A program made the position numbers and the translations under genes. A DNA stretch of 64,000 bases from Sphingomonas sp. R-74633 (GTDB lineage Bacteria > Pseudomonadota > Alphaproteobacteria > Sphingomonadales > Sphingomonadaceae): NCBI RefSeq assembly GCF_013416555.1, contig NZ_JACCFG010000003.1, positions 186,001 to 250,000 on the forward strand. Direction: 5' to 3'. The first letter of the stretch is position 1; the number at the start of each line of letters is the position of its first letter. This document shows, piece by piece, positions 32,431 through 41,554 of the stretch. Under the pieces are notes generated by a model, which saw only the letters and a list, made by a program, of their open reading frames with translations, was not told where the DNA came from and did no database searches.

Positions 32431-35400
32431 GTGCAGATCAAGCGGCTGCGACTGACGGGCTTCAAGAGCTTCGTCGATCCGGCTGATCTGCGCATCGAGC
32501 CGGGGCTGACGGGCATCGTCGGCCCCAATGGCTGCGGCAAATCGAACCTGCTTGAAGCGCTGCGCTGGGTGATGGGCGAGACCAGCGCCAAGTCGATGCG
32601 CGGCGCGGGCATGGAAGACGTGATCTTCGCCGGCACCGCGACGCGGCCGGCGCGCGACTTCGCCGAAGTCTCGATTCAGGCCGACCAGGTCGGCGAGGAT
32701 GACGAGATGGAAGTCGTCCGCCGCATCGAGCGCGGCGCGGGCTCGGCCTATCGGATCAACGGGCGCGACGTGCGCGCCAAGGACGTCGCCTTGCTCTTCG
32801 CCGATTCGGCGACGGGCGCGCACTCGCCGGCTCTCGTCAGCCAGGGGCGGATCGGCGCGATCATCCAGGCCAAGCCAGGCGAGCGCCGCGCGATGCTCGA
32901 GGAAGCCGCAGGCATCGCCGGGCTGCATGTCCGCCGCAAGGATGCCGAGCAGCGGCTGCGCGCGACCGAAGCGAACCTGACCCGGCTCGACGAAGTTATC
33001 GGCGACCAGGAGAATCGCGCGGCGCAATTGAAGCGCCAGGCGCGCCAGGCCGAGCGCTACCGCGAGCTTTCGGACAAGATCCGCGTTGCCGAGGCGCGGA
33101 TGATCTTCGCGCGCTGGCGCGATGCGGCGGCGGCGGCGGATGCGGCCAAGAAGGAAGCGGTGGCGGCCGAAGTGCTCGTCGCCGCGCGCACCCAGGCGCA
33201 TGATTCGGCGGTCGCGGTACAGCAGGCCGCGGCGGAGAAGCTCGGCACGCTACGCGCCGAGGCACTGGCGGTGCGCGACAGGGCGACCGAAGCGATGCAC
33301 GGGCTCGCGACGCTGCGCGCGGACAAGGCGGCGGTCGAGCGGCGGATCACCGAAGTGCAGGAGTCGGTGCGCCGGCTCGAAGAAGATCGTGGCCGCGAAG
33401 GCGCGCTGGCGCGCGATGCCGCCGAGGCACTGGCGCGGCTCGACGAGGAAGTGAAGGCGCTCGACACGCGCATCGCCGAGACGAGCGCGCGGATGCCGCA
33501 TCTCGACGCCGCGCTGGCCGATGCCGAGCGCGCCGCGCGCGATGCCGAAGTCGCGCTGGCGCAGGCGCTGGCGGCGCAGGCGAGCGAAGCGGCCGAGGCC
33601 CGCGTTGCCGAGGCGGCGCTGGCTGCCGCCCGCACCCGCGCCGAACGCTCCGAGCGCGACCGGGCGCGGATCGATGCGGAGCTGAAGGCGCTGCCCGACC
33701 CCGAGCCGCTGCAGGCCGAGAAGAAGCGCGCGGCCGAGGCGCGTGCCCAGGCGGTCCGCCAAGCCGAGAGCGCCCGCACCGGCATGGCGCGCGCCGATGC
33801 CGAAGAGCGCGCGGGTGTCGAGGCGCGCAATCACGCCCAGGCCAAGCGGGCGGGCGCGCATGCCGAACTGGCGCAGCTCGACAGCGAAGCGGCGGCGCTC
33901 GCCAAGGCGACGCGGCCTTCGGACAAGGACCGGCTGCTCGACAAGCTCAAGGTCGATGCCGGCTATGAGCGCGCGCTTGCCGCCGCGCTGGGCGACGATC
34001 TCGAGGCGGGGCTCGACACCCATGCCGAGCGCTATTGGGCCGGCGCCGAGCCGCAGGCGGGCGATCCGGGCGCGGCGGCGGATACCACGCCGCTCGGCCG
34101 CCATGTCCAGGCGCCGGCAGGCCTTGCACGGCGCCTTGCGCAGGTGCTGGTCGCCGAGGAGGACAAGGGCCAAACACTCGCGGTCGGCCAGCGGCTGGTG
34201 ACGCTCGCGGGCGTGCTGCGGCGCTGGGACGGCTATGTCGCCAAGTCGGGCGGCGCGGCGGCGGCGGAGCGGCTGGTCCGGGTCAACCGGCTGGCGGCGA
34301 TCGAGAAGGCGCGGCCGGCGGCGGTGCGCGCGGTCGAGAGCGCCGATGCCGAGCTGGGCCGGATCGAAGAGAATATCGCCGAGGCACGGCGGGCTGCGGC
34401 GGATTGCCGCCGCGTGCTCGAACATGCCGACAATGCCGGACGCGAGGCGGGCCGCGCCGAGGACCGCGCAACGTCGCAGCTCGAACGGCTCGATTCGCAG
34501 CGCGCCGATCTCGATACGCGCATCCGCCGCGTCGCCGCCGAGCAGGATGAGGCCGCGACCGAGCTCAACCGCGCCGAGGCGGCCAAGGCAGCGCTGCCCG
34601 ACGGCACCGAGACGCGCGCCCGCGTGGCTTCGCTCTCCAGCGATGCCGAGACCAAGCGTGCCACCTCTGCCTCCGCCCGCGCCGAGCGCGGCACGCTGGA
34701 GCGCGAGATCGGCGCGGCGCGCGAACGCCATGCCGCGGCGGGTGCGGAGGCGAAGAGCTGGAAGTCGCGCGCCGGCGATGCGGCGCGGCGCGCGAACGAG
34801 ATGGAAAAGCGCGGCGCTCAATTGGCCGAGGAGAGCGAGGCGCTCGCCGGCAAGCCCGCCCAGCTCGAGGCAAAGCTCGCCGAGGCCGAGGCCGCGACCG
34901 AGAAGGCGCGGATCGAAAGCGCCGCCGCCCAAGCCGCCGAGCGCGAGGCCGAAATGGCGGTGCGCGATACCGAAGGCGCGGTGCGCGGCGCCAACGAGAT
35001 CCTTGCCCAGGCGCGCGAGGCCCGCGCCGGCGCGGTGGCGCGCGCCGAGAACCAGGAATCGCGCCGCATCGAGATGGGCCGCATCTCGGGCGAGCGCTTC
35101 GAATGCCCGCCGCCGATCCTGCCGCAAAAGGCAGGGTTCGACGAAGCGACGGTGCGCGCGCCCGAGGAGGAATCGACGGCGCATGAGCGGTTGAATGCCG
35201 AACGCGAGCGGATCGGGCCGGTCAACCTCGTGGCCGAGACCGAGCTGGCCGAGCTCGAAGCCGCCTTCACCACCAACGCCGCCGAGCGCGACGAACTGCA
35301 CCAGGCGGTCAACCAGCTGCGCGGCTCGATCGGCACGCTAAACCGCGAGGGCCGGCAACGGCTGCTCGCAGCGTTCGAAGCGGTCGACCAGCATTTCCGC

Positions 35401-35838
35401 CGGCTGTTCTCGACATTGTTCAACGGCGGCCAGGCGCATCTCGAGCTGATCGATTCGGACGACCCGCTCGAGGCCGGGCTCGAAATCATGGCGCAGCCGC
35501 CGGGCAAGAAGCTCCAGTCGCTCACCCTGCTTTCGGGCGGCGAGCAGGCGCTGACCGCGGTCGCGCTGATCTTCGCGCTGTTCCTGACCAACCCGGCGCC
35601 GATCTGCGTGCTCGACGAAGTCGACGCGCCGCTCGACGACGCCAATATCGACCGTTTCTGCGACCTGCTCGAGAAGATGACCGAGGAGACCGCGACGCGC
35701 TACCTGATCGTCACGCACAATGCCGCGACGATGAGCCGGATGCACCGGCTGTTCGGCGTGACGATGGTCGAGCGCGGCGTGAGCCGGCTGGTCTCGGTCG
35801 ATCTCGGCGGGGCCGAGAATTTGCTGGCGGCGGAATAG
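32431..35838 (+). CDS. smc: chromosome segregation protein SMC
   Basis: 1135 residues from a GTG. N-terminal Walker A GPNGCGKS (31-38), a long Ala/Glu/Arg-rich coiled coil, a compact hinge around residues 495-620 (DRLLDKLKVDAGYERALAAA, PLGRHVQAP), a return coiled coil, and a C-terminal head with the signature LSGGEQALTAVALIFALF and Walker B ICVLDEVDAPLDDAN. Acts as an ATP-driven dimer in chromosome folding and segregation with ScpA and ScpB, which are not in this window. Confidence 0.96.
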   Translation: MQIKRLRLTGFKSFVDPADLRIEPGLTGIVGPNGCGKSNLLEALRWVMGETSAKSMRGAGMEDVIFAGTATRPARDFAEVSIQADQVGEDDEMEVVRRIERGAGSAYRINGRDVRAKDVALLFADSATGAHSPALVSQGRIGAIIQAKPGERRAMLEEAAGIAGLHVRRKDAEQRLRATEANLTRLDEVIGDQENRAAQLKRQARQAERYRELSDKIRVAEARMIFARWRDAAAAADAAKKEAVAAEVLVAARTQAHDSAVAVQQAAAEKLGTLRAEALAVRDRATEAMHGLATLRADKAAVERRITEVQESVRRLEEDRGREGALARDAAEALARLDEEVKALDTRIAETSARMPHLDAALADAERAARDAEVALAQALAAQASEAAEARVAEAALAAARTRAERSERDRARIDAELKALPDPEPLQAEKKRAAEARAQAVRQAESARTGMARADAEERAGVEARNHAQAKRAGAHAELAQLDSEAAALAKATRPSDKDRLLDKLKVDAGYERALAAALGDDLEAGLDTHAERYWAGAEPQAGDPGAAADTTPLGRHVQAPAGLARRLAQVLVAEEDKGQTLAVGQRLVTLAGVLRRWDGYVAKSGGAAAAERLVRVNRLAAIEKARPAAVRAVESADAELGRIEENIAEARRAAADCRRVLEHADNAGREAGRAEDRATSQLERLDSQRADLDTRIRRVAAEQDEAATELNRAEAAKAALPDGTETRARVASLSSDAETKRATSASARAERGTLEREIGAARERHAAAGAEAKSWKSRAGDAARRANEMEKRGAQLAEESEALAGKPAQLEAKLAEAEAATEKARIESAAAQAAEREAEMAVRDTEGAVRGANEILAQAREARAGAVARAENQESRRIEMGRISGERFECPPPILPQKAGFDEATVRAPEEESTAHERLNAERERIGPVNLVAETELAELEAAFTTNAAERDELHQAVNQLRGSIGTLNREGRQRLLAAFEAVDQHFRRLFSTLFNGGQAHLELIDSDDPLEAGLEIMAQPPGKKLQSLTLLSGGEQALTAVALIFALFLTNPAPICVLDEVDAPLDDANIDRFCDLLEKMTEETATRYLIVTHNAATMSRMHRLFGVTMVERGVSRLVSVDLGGAENLLAAE

Positions 35839-35840
35839 CC

Positions 35841-36002
35841 ATGCTCCAGGGCGTGGTCGAGATCGTGTTTCAGGTCTGCTTCGAGGGCGTCTATTGGATC
35901 CTCGAGAAACGCTATGGTCAGGCGATCGCCTGCCTGGTGCTGTTCAGCGTCGTCGCGCTGATCGTGCTGGGTATCGCGATGCTGGTCTGGGCGAGCCCTT
36001 GA
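35841..36002 (+). CDS. 53-residue single-span membrane protein
   Basis: ATG two bases after the smc stop, 53 codons to TGA. The sequence has a basic/amphipathic N-terminal part (EGVYWILEKRYGQAIA) and one long hydrophobic helix (CLVLFSVVALIVLGIAMLVW) ending ASP. Hydrophobicity pattern, codon use like its neighbours and tight spacing argue for a real gene translated with smc. No known family; it could be a small membrane-associated peptide. Expression not shown. Confidence 0.6.
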   Translation: MLQGVVEIVFQVCFEGVYWILEKRYGQAIACLVLFSVVALIVLGIAMLVWASP

Positions 36003-36025
36003 CCCTGAGCAGCGGAAGGAAAGAC

Positions 36026-36502
36026 ATGCGATCGAGTCTTTGGATCGGCCTGGCCGTGGCGGCGCTTATCAGCAGCCCGGCGCTTGCGCAGGATAAGCAT
36101 CAATCGACTACCCAGGCTGCAGGCGACATCGCCGAGCAGCCGGCCAAGGACGTCGGTGTCGTCAAGACCAGGATCCCGCCGGTGCTCCAGCGTGCCGCCG
36201 CCGCGCCCTACAGCCTGGACGGCCTGTCCAAATGTACGGGCATCGCCGCGGCCTTTGACGATCTTAGCGATGCGCTCGGCCCCGACTTCGTCGCAGGGGC
36301 GGATCGCAAGAAGAGCCGCAAGGTCAAGGTCAATGGCGATACCGTCGCCGGGCTGATCGTGCCGTTCCGCGGCGTCGTCCGCGAAGTCAGCGGCGCGGCG
36401 GCGGCACAGCGCGAGCTGCTTGCGGCGGCGAGCGCAGGCTTTGCGCGCCGCGGGTTCCTGCGCGGCGTCTATCAGTCGCGCAGCTGCAAGCCGGCGCTCT
36501 GA
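36026..36502 (+). CDS. exported hypothetical protein
   Basis: 158 residues with a signal peptide (MRSSLWIGLAVAALISSPALA) and a strong GGAAGGA ribosome-binding site. The mature part has two cysteines (SKCTG near 70 and RSCKPAL at the end), which could form a disulfide. The block AAFDDLSDALGPDFVAGADR followed by KVKVNGDTVAGLIVPFRGVV is well-formed but not a family I recognise. It precedes the PLP enzyme by 1 bp, so it is probably expressed with it. Confidence 0.65.
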   Translation: MRSSLWIGLAVAALISSPALAQDKHQSTTQAAGDIAEQPAKDVGVVKTRIPPVLQRAAAAPYSLDGLSKCTGIAAAFDDLSDALGPDFVAGADRKKSRKVKVNGDTVAGLIVPFRGVVREVSGAAAAQRELLAAASAGFARRGFLRGVYQSRSCKPAL

Positions 36503-36503
36503 G

Positions 36504-37499
36504 ATGGGACGCCAGCAATTCCCCCGCGTCACGCTGTTCGACGCGCCGACGCCGATCCAGCGGCTCGAGCGGATCGAGGCGGCGCTCGGCCTGAAGGGCG
36601 CGCGGCTGTTCGTGAAGCGCGACGATCTGATGGGGCTGGGCGGCGGCGGCAACAAGCTGCGCAAGCTCGAATATCTGCTTGGCGCGGCGATCGAGCAGGG
36701 CTGCGATACCTTCGTGACCACCGGCGCGCGCCAATCCAATCACGCCCGGCTGAGCGCGGCGGCGGCGGCGCGGATGGGGCTCAAGGCGGAGCTGATGCTC
36801 ACCGACACGGTGCCGCGCGACGATCCGAGCTACCTCCATAACGGCAACCAGCTGCTCGACGGACTGTTCGGCGCGACGGTGCATCACCTGCCGCGCGGGA
36901 CCAATGCGCTCACCGCTGCGCACGTCCGCGCAGACGAACTGCGTGCCGAGGGGCGCAAGCCCTATGTCGTCGGCGCGGGCGGCTCCTCGCCGGTCGGCGC
37001 GCTCGGCTATGCATCGTGCGCGGCGGAGATCCGCGCGCAGGAGGCCGAGATGGGCCTGCGGTTCGAGACGATCATCGTCGCCAATGGCAGCCACGGCACG
37101 CATGCCGGGCTGGTCGCCGGGATGGCCTCGGCAGAGGACGACCCGCGGCGGATATTGTCGTTCACCGTGCTCGCAGAACTGGCCGAGGCCGAGCGCGAAA
37201 CGCTGGCACTTGCCCATCAGACCCACGCCTTGCTCGGCGGCTGGGAGATCCACCCCGATGCGATCCGGATCGACGGTTCGCAGCGCGGCGAGGCGTATGG
37301 CATCCCGACCGAGGCGATGCTCGCGGCGGTGCGGCTGATGGCACGGGCCGAGGGGCTGCTGATCGACCCGGTCTATAGCGGCAAGGCGTTTGCCGGCGTG
37401 CTGGCGGGGCTGGCCGAGGGGCGGTTCACCGGCGATGTGCTGTTCGTGATGACCGGGGGAACGCCGGGGCTGTACGCGTACCAGCCGGCGTTTGCTTAG
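36504..37499 (+). CDS. D-cysteine desulfhydrase/ACC deaminase family PLP enzyme
   Basis: 331 residues. The PLP lysine is in GGGGNKLRKLEYL, the substrate/cofactor loop in TTGARQSNHARLSAAAAARM, and the phosphate-binding glycines in VVGAGGSSPVGALGYASC and the later MTGGTPGLYAY. The family includes D-cysteine desulfhydrase (releases H2S and pyruvate) and ACC deaminase; the GGGGNKxRKLEY start fits both. Sequence alone does not settle which. Its ATG is one base after the stop of the exported protein. Confidence 0.85.
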   Translation: MGRQQFPRVTLFDAPTPIQRLERIEAALGLKGARLFVKRDDLMGLGGGGNKLRKLEYLLGAAIEQGCDTFVTTGARQSNHARLSAAAAARMGLKAELMLTDTVPRDDPSYLHNGNQLLDGLFGATVHHLPRGTNALTAAHVRADELRAEGRKPYVVGAGGSSPVGALGYASCAAEIRAQEAEMGLRFETIIVANGSHGTHAGLVAGMASAEDDPRRILSFTVLAELAEAERETLALAHQTHALLGGWEIHPDAIRIDGSQRGEAYGIPTEAMLAAVRLMARAEGLLIDPVYSGKAFAGVLAGLAEGRFTGDVLFVMTGGTPGLYAYQPAFA

Positions 37500-37502
37500 C
37501 GC

Positions 37503-37847
37503 CTAAGCGAGCGCGAAGGGCTGGTGCCCGGCTTCGTGCACGAGAATCTTGCGAAAACCCGCTTCCCCACCGAGCGTCCGGAGCGCGCCCAGTTCGACCG
37601 CGCTCAGGCCGCCCTCGCACAGATCCATCGGAACCATCATCGCGCTCGGCCAGCTCAGCCAGCGCGCGTGCCCGGCCATCTCGCGGATCATCGTTTTGAG
37701 CAACTCCCCCGCTGCATCGGTATCCGCTACGAGCAACCGGGTCGAAGAGAAAGGCATGCTGGCCCGGCGATCAAGCTGCTGCCCCGTCTTCCCGTCGGAG
37801 AGAACCATGCGGTCCCGGTAAATCCGCAGCTCGAAACGCGTCTCCAT
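37503..37847 (-). CDS. conserved hypothetical protein
   Basis: 114 residues, starting METRFELRIYRDRMVLSDGK, mixed alpha/beta with no signal or membrane span. Pattern FSSTRLLVADTDAAGELLKT then FRKILVHEAGHQPF at the end. The HEAGH is suggestive of a zinc peptidase HExxH but lacks the second half of the motif (HEAGH itself does fit HExxH, yet it sits six residues from the C-terminus with no third ligand). No family recognised. It is downstream of the GT4 gene on no shared strand gap larger than 10 bp, so order there suggests a separate unit. Confidence 0.55.
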   Translation of the reverse strand: METRFELRIYRDRMVLSDGKTGQQLDRRASMPFSSTRLLVADTDAAGELLKTMIREMAGHARWLSWPSAMMVPMDLCEGGLSAVELGALRTLGGEAGFRKILVHEAGHQPFALA

Positions 37848-37856
37848 CCGCCACCC

Positions 37857-38864
37857 CTATCCGCTCGACAGGATCCGCTCATACAACCGGATATAGTTGT
37901 CGGCCATCGCCTCGACCGAGAAGTGCTCCGCCACCCGCGCGCGGCAGGCGGCGCGGTCGATGGTGTGGATCTGGCCGAGCGCAGTGATCGCCTCGCCGGT
38001 CGAGCCGACGAGGAGGCCGGTCTCGGGCGTGATCAGCTCGGGCATCGAGCCGCGGTCGATCGCGATCACCGGGGTACCGCAGGCCATCGCCTCGACCACC
38101 GACAAGCCGAAGGGTTCGTCGAAGTTGATTAGGTGAAGCAGCGCCTGCGCCTTGCCGAGCGCGCGCAGCCGCGCCTCGCCGCCGACGGGGCCGTGATAGA
38201 CGATCTGCTCGCTCAGGAACGGCGCGACTTCGCGGTCGAAATAGCCCTGGTCCTGGATGATGCCGTAGAGGTTGAGCCGCCGACCGGTGGCGCGCGCCAC
38301 TTCGATCGCCTCGGCGGCGCCCTTGTCGGGGTGCATGCGACCGAAGAAGAGCAGGTCCTCGCCGCCATCGGGCTCGAAGGGGAATTCGTCGAGGCGAATG
38401 CCGTGATGGATCGTCGCGGCATAGTTGAGCATCGGGCTGCGATCGGCGTCGCTGATCGCGACATAATGCACCCGATCCTCGAACGGCTTGTACATCGGCA
38501 GGATCCGCGCCGAGGAGAAGCCGTGGATCGTCGTCACCATCGGCGTGTCGACCAGCCGCGAAAAGGCGTGGGCGGGGAAATCGGCCTGGTTGTGGATCAG
38601 GTCGAACCTGTCGGCCTGTTCGAACAGATGCGCGAGATGGGCATATTCCCAGACCTTGGCATCGACCTCGGGCGTTTCCTCATAGCCGCCGGGCACCACG
38701 CCATCGAGCTTGCCGCGGGTGAACGAGTCCTTCGTGGCGAACAAAGTCACGTCGATCCCGCGCGCGACCAAGGCCTCGGTGAGCAGGCTCGTCACCAGCT
38801 CCCATGGGCCATAGTGCCGCGGCGGCGTGCGCCATGCGATCGGCGCCAGCATCGCGATCTTCAT
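37857..38864 (-). CDS. GT4-type glycosyltransferase
   Basis: 335 residues. GT-B fold: the N-terminal domain has MLAPIAWRTPPRHYGPWELV and FDLIHNQADFPAHAFS; the C-terminal domain has the sugar-nucleotide site DLLFFGRMHPDKGAAEAIEV and the EX7E-like FDEPFGLSVVEAMACGTPVI. It transfers a sugar from a nucleotide donor to an unknown acceptor. Third gene of the GH130-GH13-GT4 operon; its ATG overlaps the GH13 stop (ATGA). Cytosolic. Confidence 0.9.
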   Translation of the reverse strand: MKIAMLAPIAWRTPPRHYGPWELVTSLLTEALVARGIDVTLFATKDSFTRGKLDGVVPGGYEETPEVDAKVWEYAHLAHLFEQADRFDLIHNQADFPAHAFSRLVDTPMVTTIHGFSSARILPMYKPFEDRVHYVAISDADRSPMLNYAATIHHGIRLDEFPFEPDGGEDLLFFGRMHPDKGAAEAIEVARATGRRLNLYGIIQDQGYFDREVAPFLSEQIVYHGPVGGEARLRALGKAQALLHLINFDEPFGLSVVEAMACGTPVIAIDRGSMPELITPETGLLVGSTGEAITALGQIHTIDRAACRARVAEHFSVEAMADNYIRLYERILSSG

Positions 38865-40426
38865 CCGAGAATATAGCCTTCGTTCGGGGAGAGCAGAGCG
38901 GGGTCGTGGCCGCCGCGTGCGGACGCGAGCACGGTGAAACTCTCCGCCCATTCGGGGATGGCGAAACCCTGGGGCGTGTCGCCGAGGTTGAGCACGACCA
39001 GCAGCCGGTCGTGGTCGAGCCGGCGCTCAAAGGCGAGCAGGTCGCCGCCGGCGTCGATCGGGTGATAGTCGCCGAGCGCCAGCGCAGGGTGCTCGTGGCG
39101 CAGGAACAGCAATTTCTGGGTCAGCCGCCATAGCGAGGCGGGGTCGCCGCGCTGCGCTTCGACATTGCGTTCCAGCCAGTCGGGGTGGAGCGGCAGCCAG
39201 GGGTCGGCGGGGCTGAAGCCGGCATTGGCGCTCGCATCCCAGGCCATCGGGGTGCGCACCGGATCGCGGCCCATGCCGATGCCGGGCTCGTTCAATTCGC
39301 GCGGGTCCTGGACCTGGTGCGCGGGGATCGACACGTCCGCCATGCCGATCTCGTCGCCATAATAGAGCGTCGGCGTGCCGCGCAGCGTGAGCAGGAGCAT
39401 CATCGCGACGCGCGCCTGTTCCGCCCCAACACGCGTGGCGATGCGCGGGCGGTCGTGGTTGCCGAGCACCCAATTGGGCCAGCCGTCCACGGGGAGCGCG
39501 CCTTCATAATCGGCGATCATCTTCGCCAGGCTGCGCGCGTTCCACGCGGCGCCGATCAGCTGGAAATTGAAGGGCAGATGCACGCCCGGCCGCTCCACGG
39601 TGCCGTAATAGCCGACCAGCTTGGGCACCGGCAGGTAGATCTCGCCGATCAGGACGCGCGCACCATATTCGTCGGCGATGACACGCATCTCATGGGCGAT
39701 GTCATGGACTTCGGGCTGGTCGGTCGAGTGGAGCTGGTGGACGCGGGTATAGTCCGCCTGGCCCGGCGCCCATTCGTCATTGGCGGGGTTATCGGGCAGG
39801 TCGATATGCTTGACCATGTGCCACAGCACATCGATCCGGAACCCGTCGATCCCGCGCGCGAACCAGAAGCGCAGCACGTCGAGCATCGCCTTGCGCACCG
39901 CAGGGTTGCGCCAGTTGAGGTCGGGCTGGTCCTTGAGGAAGGCATGGTAATAATATTGGCCGGTGGCTTCGTCCCATTCCCAGGCCGAGCCGCCGAAATC
40001 GCTGATCCAGTTGTTGGGCGGCGAGCCGTCGGGCTTGGGATCGCGCCAGATATACCAGTCGCGCCGGGGATCGTCGCGGGCCGAGCGGCTTTCGAGGAAC
40101 CAGGGATGCTGGTCCGACGTGTGGTTGGGGACGAGATCGAGCAACAGCTTGATGCCGCGTTCGTGCGCGGCGGCGAGCAGCGCGTCGAAATCCTCGAGCG
40201 AGCCGAAGCGCGGGTCGATCCCGCAATAATCGGCGACGTCATAACCGAAGTCCGCCATCGGGCTGGGAAAGATCGGCGAGATCCAGATCGCGTCGATGCC
40301 CAGCGCCTTGAGGTCATCGAGGCGGCTTTGGATGCCTTTCAGGTCGCCGACGCCGTCGCCGTTCGAATCCTGGAAGGAGCGCGGATAGATCTGGTAGATG
40401 ACGGCCGATTTCCACCATTCGGTCAA
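38861..40426 (-). CDS. GH13 alpha-glucosidase-type glycoside hydrolase
   Basis: 521 residues from a TTG start that overlaps the GH130 stop (TTGA), with AAGGAG upstream. All GH13 regions are present: DLVPNH (97-102), GFRIDV with the nucleophile D199, GEIY with the acid E262 and LGNHDRPR with D325. The loop QDSNGDGVGDLKGI (19-32) is the calcium/oligo-1,6-glucosidase type. No signal peptide, so it acts in the cytosol on small alpha-glucosides (isomaltose, trehalose-like or similar). Coupled to GH130 and GT4. Confidence 0.93.
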   Translation of the reverse strand: MTEWWKSAVIYQIYPRSFQDSNGDGVGDLKGIQSRLDDLKALGIDAIWISPIFPSPMADFGYDVADYCGIDPRFGSLEDFDALLAAAHERGIKLLLDLVPNHTSDQHPWFLESRSARDDPRRDWYIWRDPKPDGSPPNNWISDFGGSAWEWDEATGQYYYHAFLKDQPDLNWRNPAVRKAMLDVLRFWFARGIDGFRIDVLWHMVKHIDLPDNPANDEWAPGQADYTRVHQLHSTDQPEVHDIAHEMRVIADEYGARVLIGEIYLPVPKLVGYYGTVERPGVHLPFNFQLIGAAWNARSLAKMIADYEGALPVDGWPNWVLGNHDRPRIATRVGAEQARVAMMLLLTLRGTPTLYYGDEIGMADVSIPAHQVQDPRELNEPGIGMGRDPVRTPMAWDASANAGFSPADPWLPLHPDWLERNVEAQRGDPASLWRLTQKLLFLRHEHPALALGDYHPIDAGGDLLAFERRLDHDRLLVVLNLGDTPQGFAIPEWAESFTVLASARGGHDPALLSPNEGYILG

Positions 40427-41544
40427 CGGAAACGCTCCTTCGAAATGCGGGTGATCCGGCAGGCGAGATCGGCCTCGCCGCTCGCCGCGATATAATGGTC
40501 GCCGGCATCCGCCACGCCGGTGGTGAACACGACGGGGGTGGGTAGATAGAGCTGGTGCGCGATCGGATCGGTGAGCGCGGGGTTGGCCTCGAGCAGCGGC
40601 GTCTTGTCCTCGAGCCGCAGGATCTTCGAGGGATCGTCCTTGTCGAGCAGTGCCCAGAAGCTGCGATAGACGCCGACGGCGCCCTGCTTCTCGACGCCGT
40701 GATAGATCAGCATCCAGCCCTCGGGCGTGAGCACCGGCTGGCTGCCGCCGCCGATCCGCTGCGTCGAGCTGGTGCCCTTCCGCGCGCGGATGCCGGGGGT
40801 GTCGAGCGGCTTCCAGTGGAGGCCGTCGGGCGACTGCGCCATGTTGATCGCGGGGCCGCCCAGCCATGGGCTGTCATCGGGATAGGCGAAATAGCATTCG
40901 CCCAGCGGCCGGGTGAGCGCCATGTATTTGCCGCCCGGCTTGCCCTCGAACAGGATCATGTCCTTGTTCTGATGGTCGAGGACCACGCCGAGCAGCTTGT
41001 AATCGAGCCCGTTCACAGAATGGTACATCGCGGTGCAGTGGCGCTCGGCGGAGACGCCGCACACGGTCATCCACCAGCTGCCGCCGACCAGGCTGATCCG
41101 GGCATCCTCGACGCCGTAATCCAGGAACGAGGCCGAGGGCTGGATCGCCTTGTCGTAATGGATCTTCACGATCCTGCTCGCGTCCTTGCTGAGCTCGACG
41201 GGGAGCAGCCAGGAGAGCGAAGTGAGGCCGAGCAGGCGCGGGTTGCGGTCCTTCAATGCGAACTGGCGCGGGTCGTCCATCTCGATGCCGGAGAGATGAT
41301 GGCGATCGAGGACATAGCCCTTGGGGGTCCAGCGGATCGCGCGGGCATGATCGCCATCGACCGGAGCGCGCAGCGCTTCCGCCACGCGCACCATCAGCAG
41401 GAGGTTGCCGCCGGGCAGCCGCGTGAAGCCGGGATTGAAGGCGCCGAGCACGTGCGTCGGCTCGTCCACGCCGTTCCGGAGCGGCGACCGGCTGAGGTCG
41501 ACATCGTCGGGGCGGAAGATCAGGAAATCGTCGTCCGCCGCCAC
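40423..41544 (-). CDS. GH130 family beta-mannoside phosphorylase-like protein
   Basis: 373 residues from a GTG with GAGGGGG upstream. The five-bladed propeller shows GH130 blocks: AFNPGFTRLPGGNLLLMVRV near 35, VEDARISLVGGSWWMTV near 145, QRIGGGSQPVLTPEGWMLIY near 265 and YLPTPVVFTTGVAD near 335. GH130 enzymes split beta-mannosides with phosphate to give mannose 1-phosphate. First gene of the GH130-GH13-GT4 operon. The preferred linkage is not deducible. Confidence 0.88.
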   Translation of the reverse strand: MAADDDFLIFRPDDVDLSRSPLRNGVDEPTHVLGAFNPGFTRLPGGNLLLMVRVAEALRAPVDGDHARAIRWTPKGYVLDRHHLSGIEMDDPRQFALKDRNPRLLGLTSLSWLLPVELSKDASRIVKIHYDKAIQPSASFLDYGVEDARISLVGGSWWMTVCGVSAERHCTAMYHSVNGLDYKLLGVVLDHQNKDMILFEGKPGGKYMALTRPLGECYFAYPDDSPWLGGPAINMAQSPDGLHWKPLDTPGIRARKGTSSTQRIGGGSQPVLTPEGWMLIYHGVEKQGAVGVYRSFWALLDKDDPSKILRLEDKTPLLEANPALTDPIAHQLYLPTPVVFTTGVADAGDHYIAASGEADLACRITRISKERFR

Positions 41545-41554
41545 ATCTACCCCC

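Noticed and set aside
33250..35301. 683-codon minus-strand frame opposite smc.
   Set aside because: Antisense shadow of the Ala/Glu/Arg-rich coiled coil; no motif and no ribosome-binding site.
37824..37847. HEAGH at the end of the small hypothetical protein (37503-37847) as a zinc-protease motif.
   Set aside because: The motif is close to the C-terminus with no downstream third ligand or fold, so a metallopeptidase cannot be supported.
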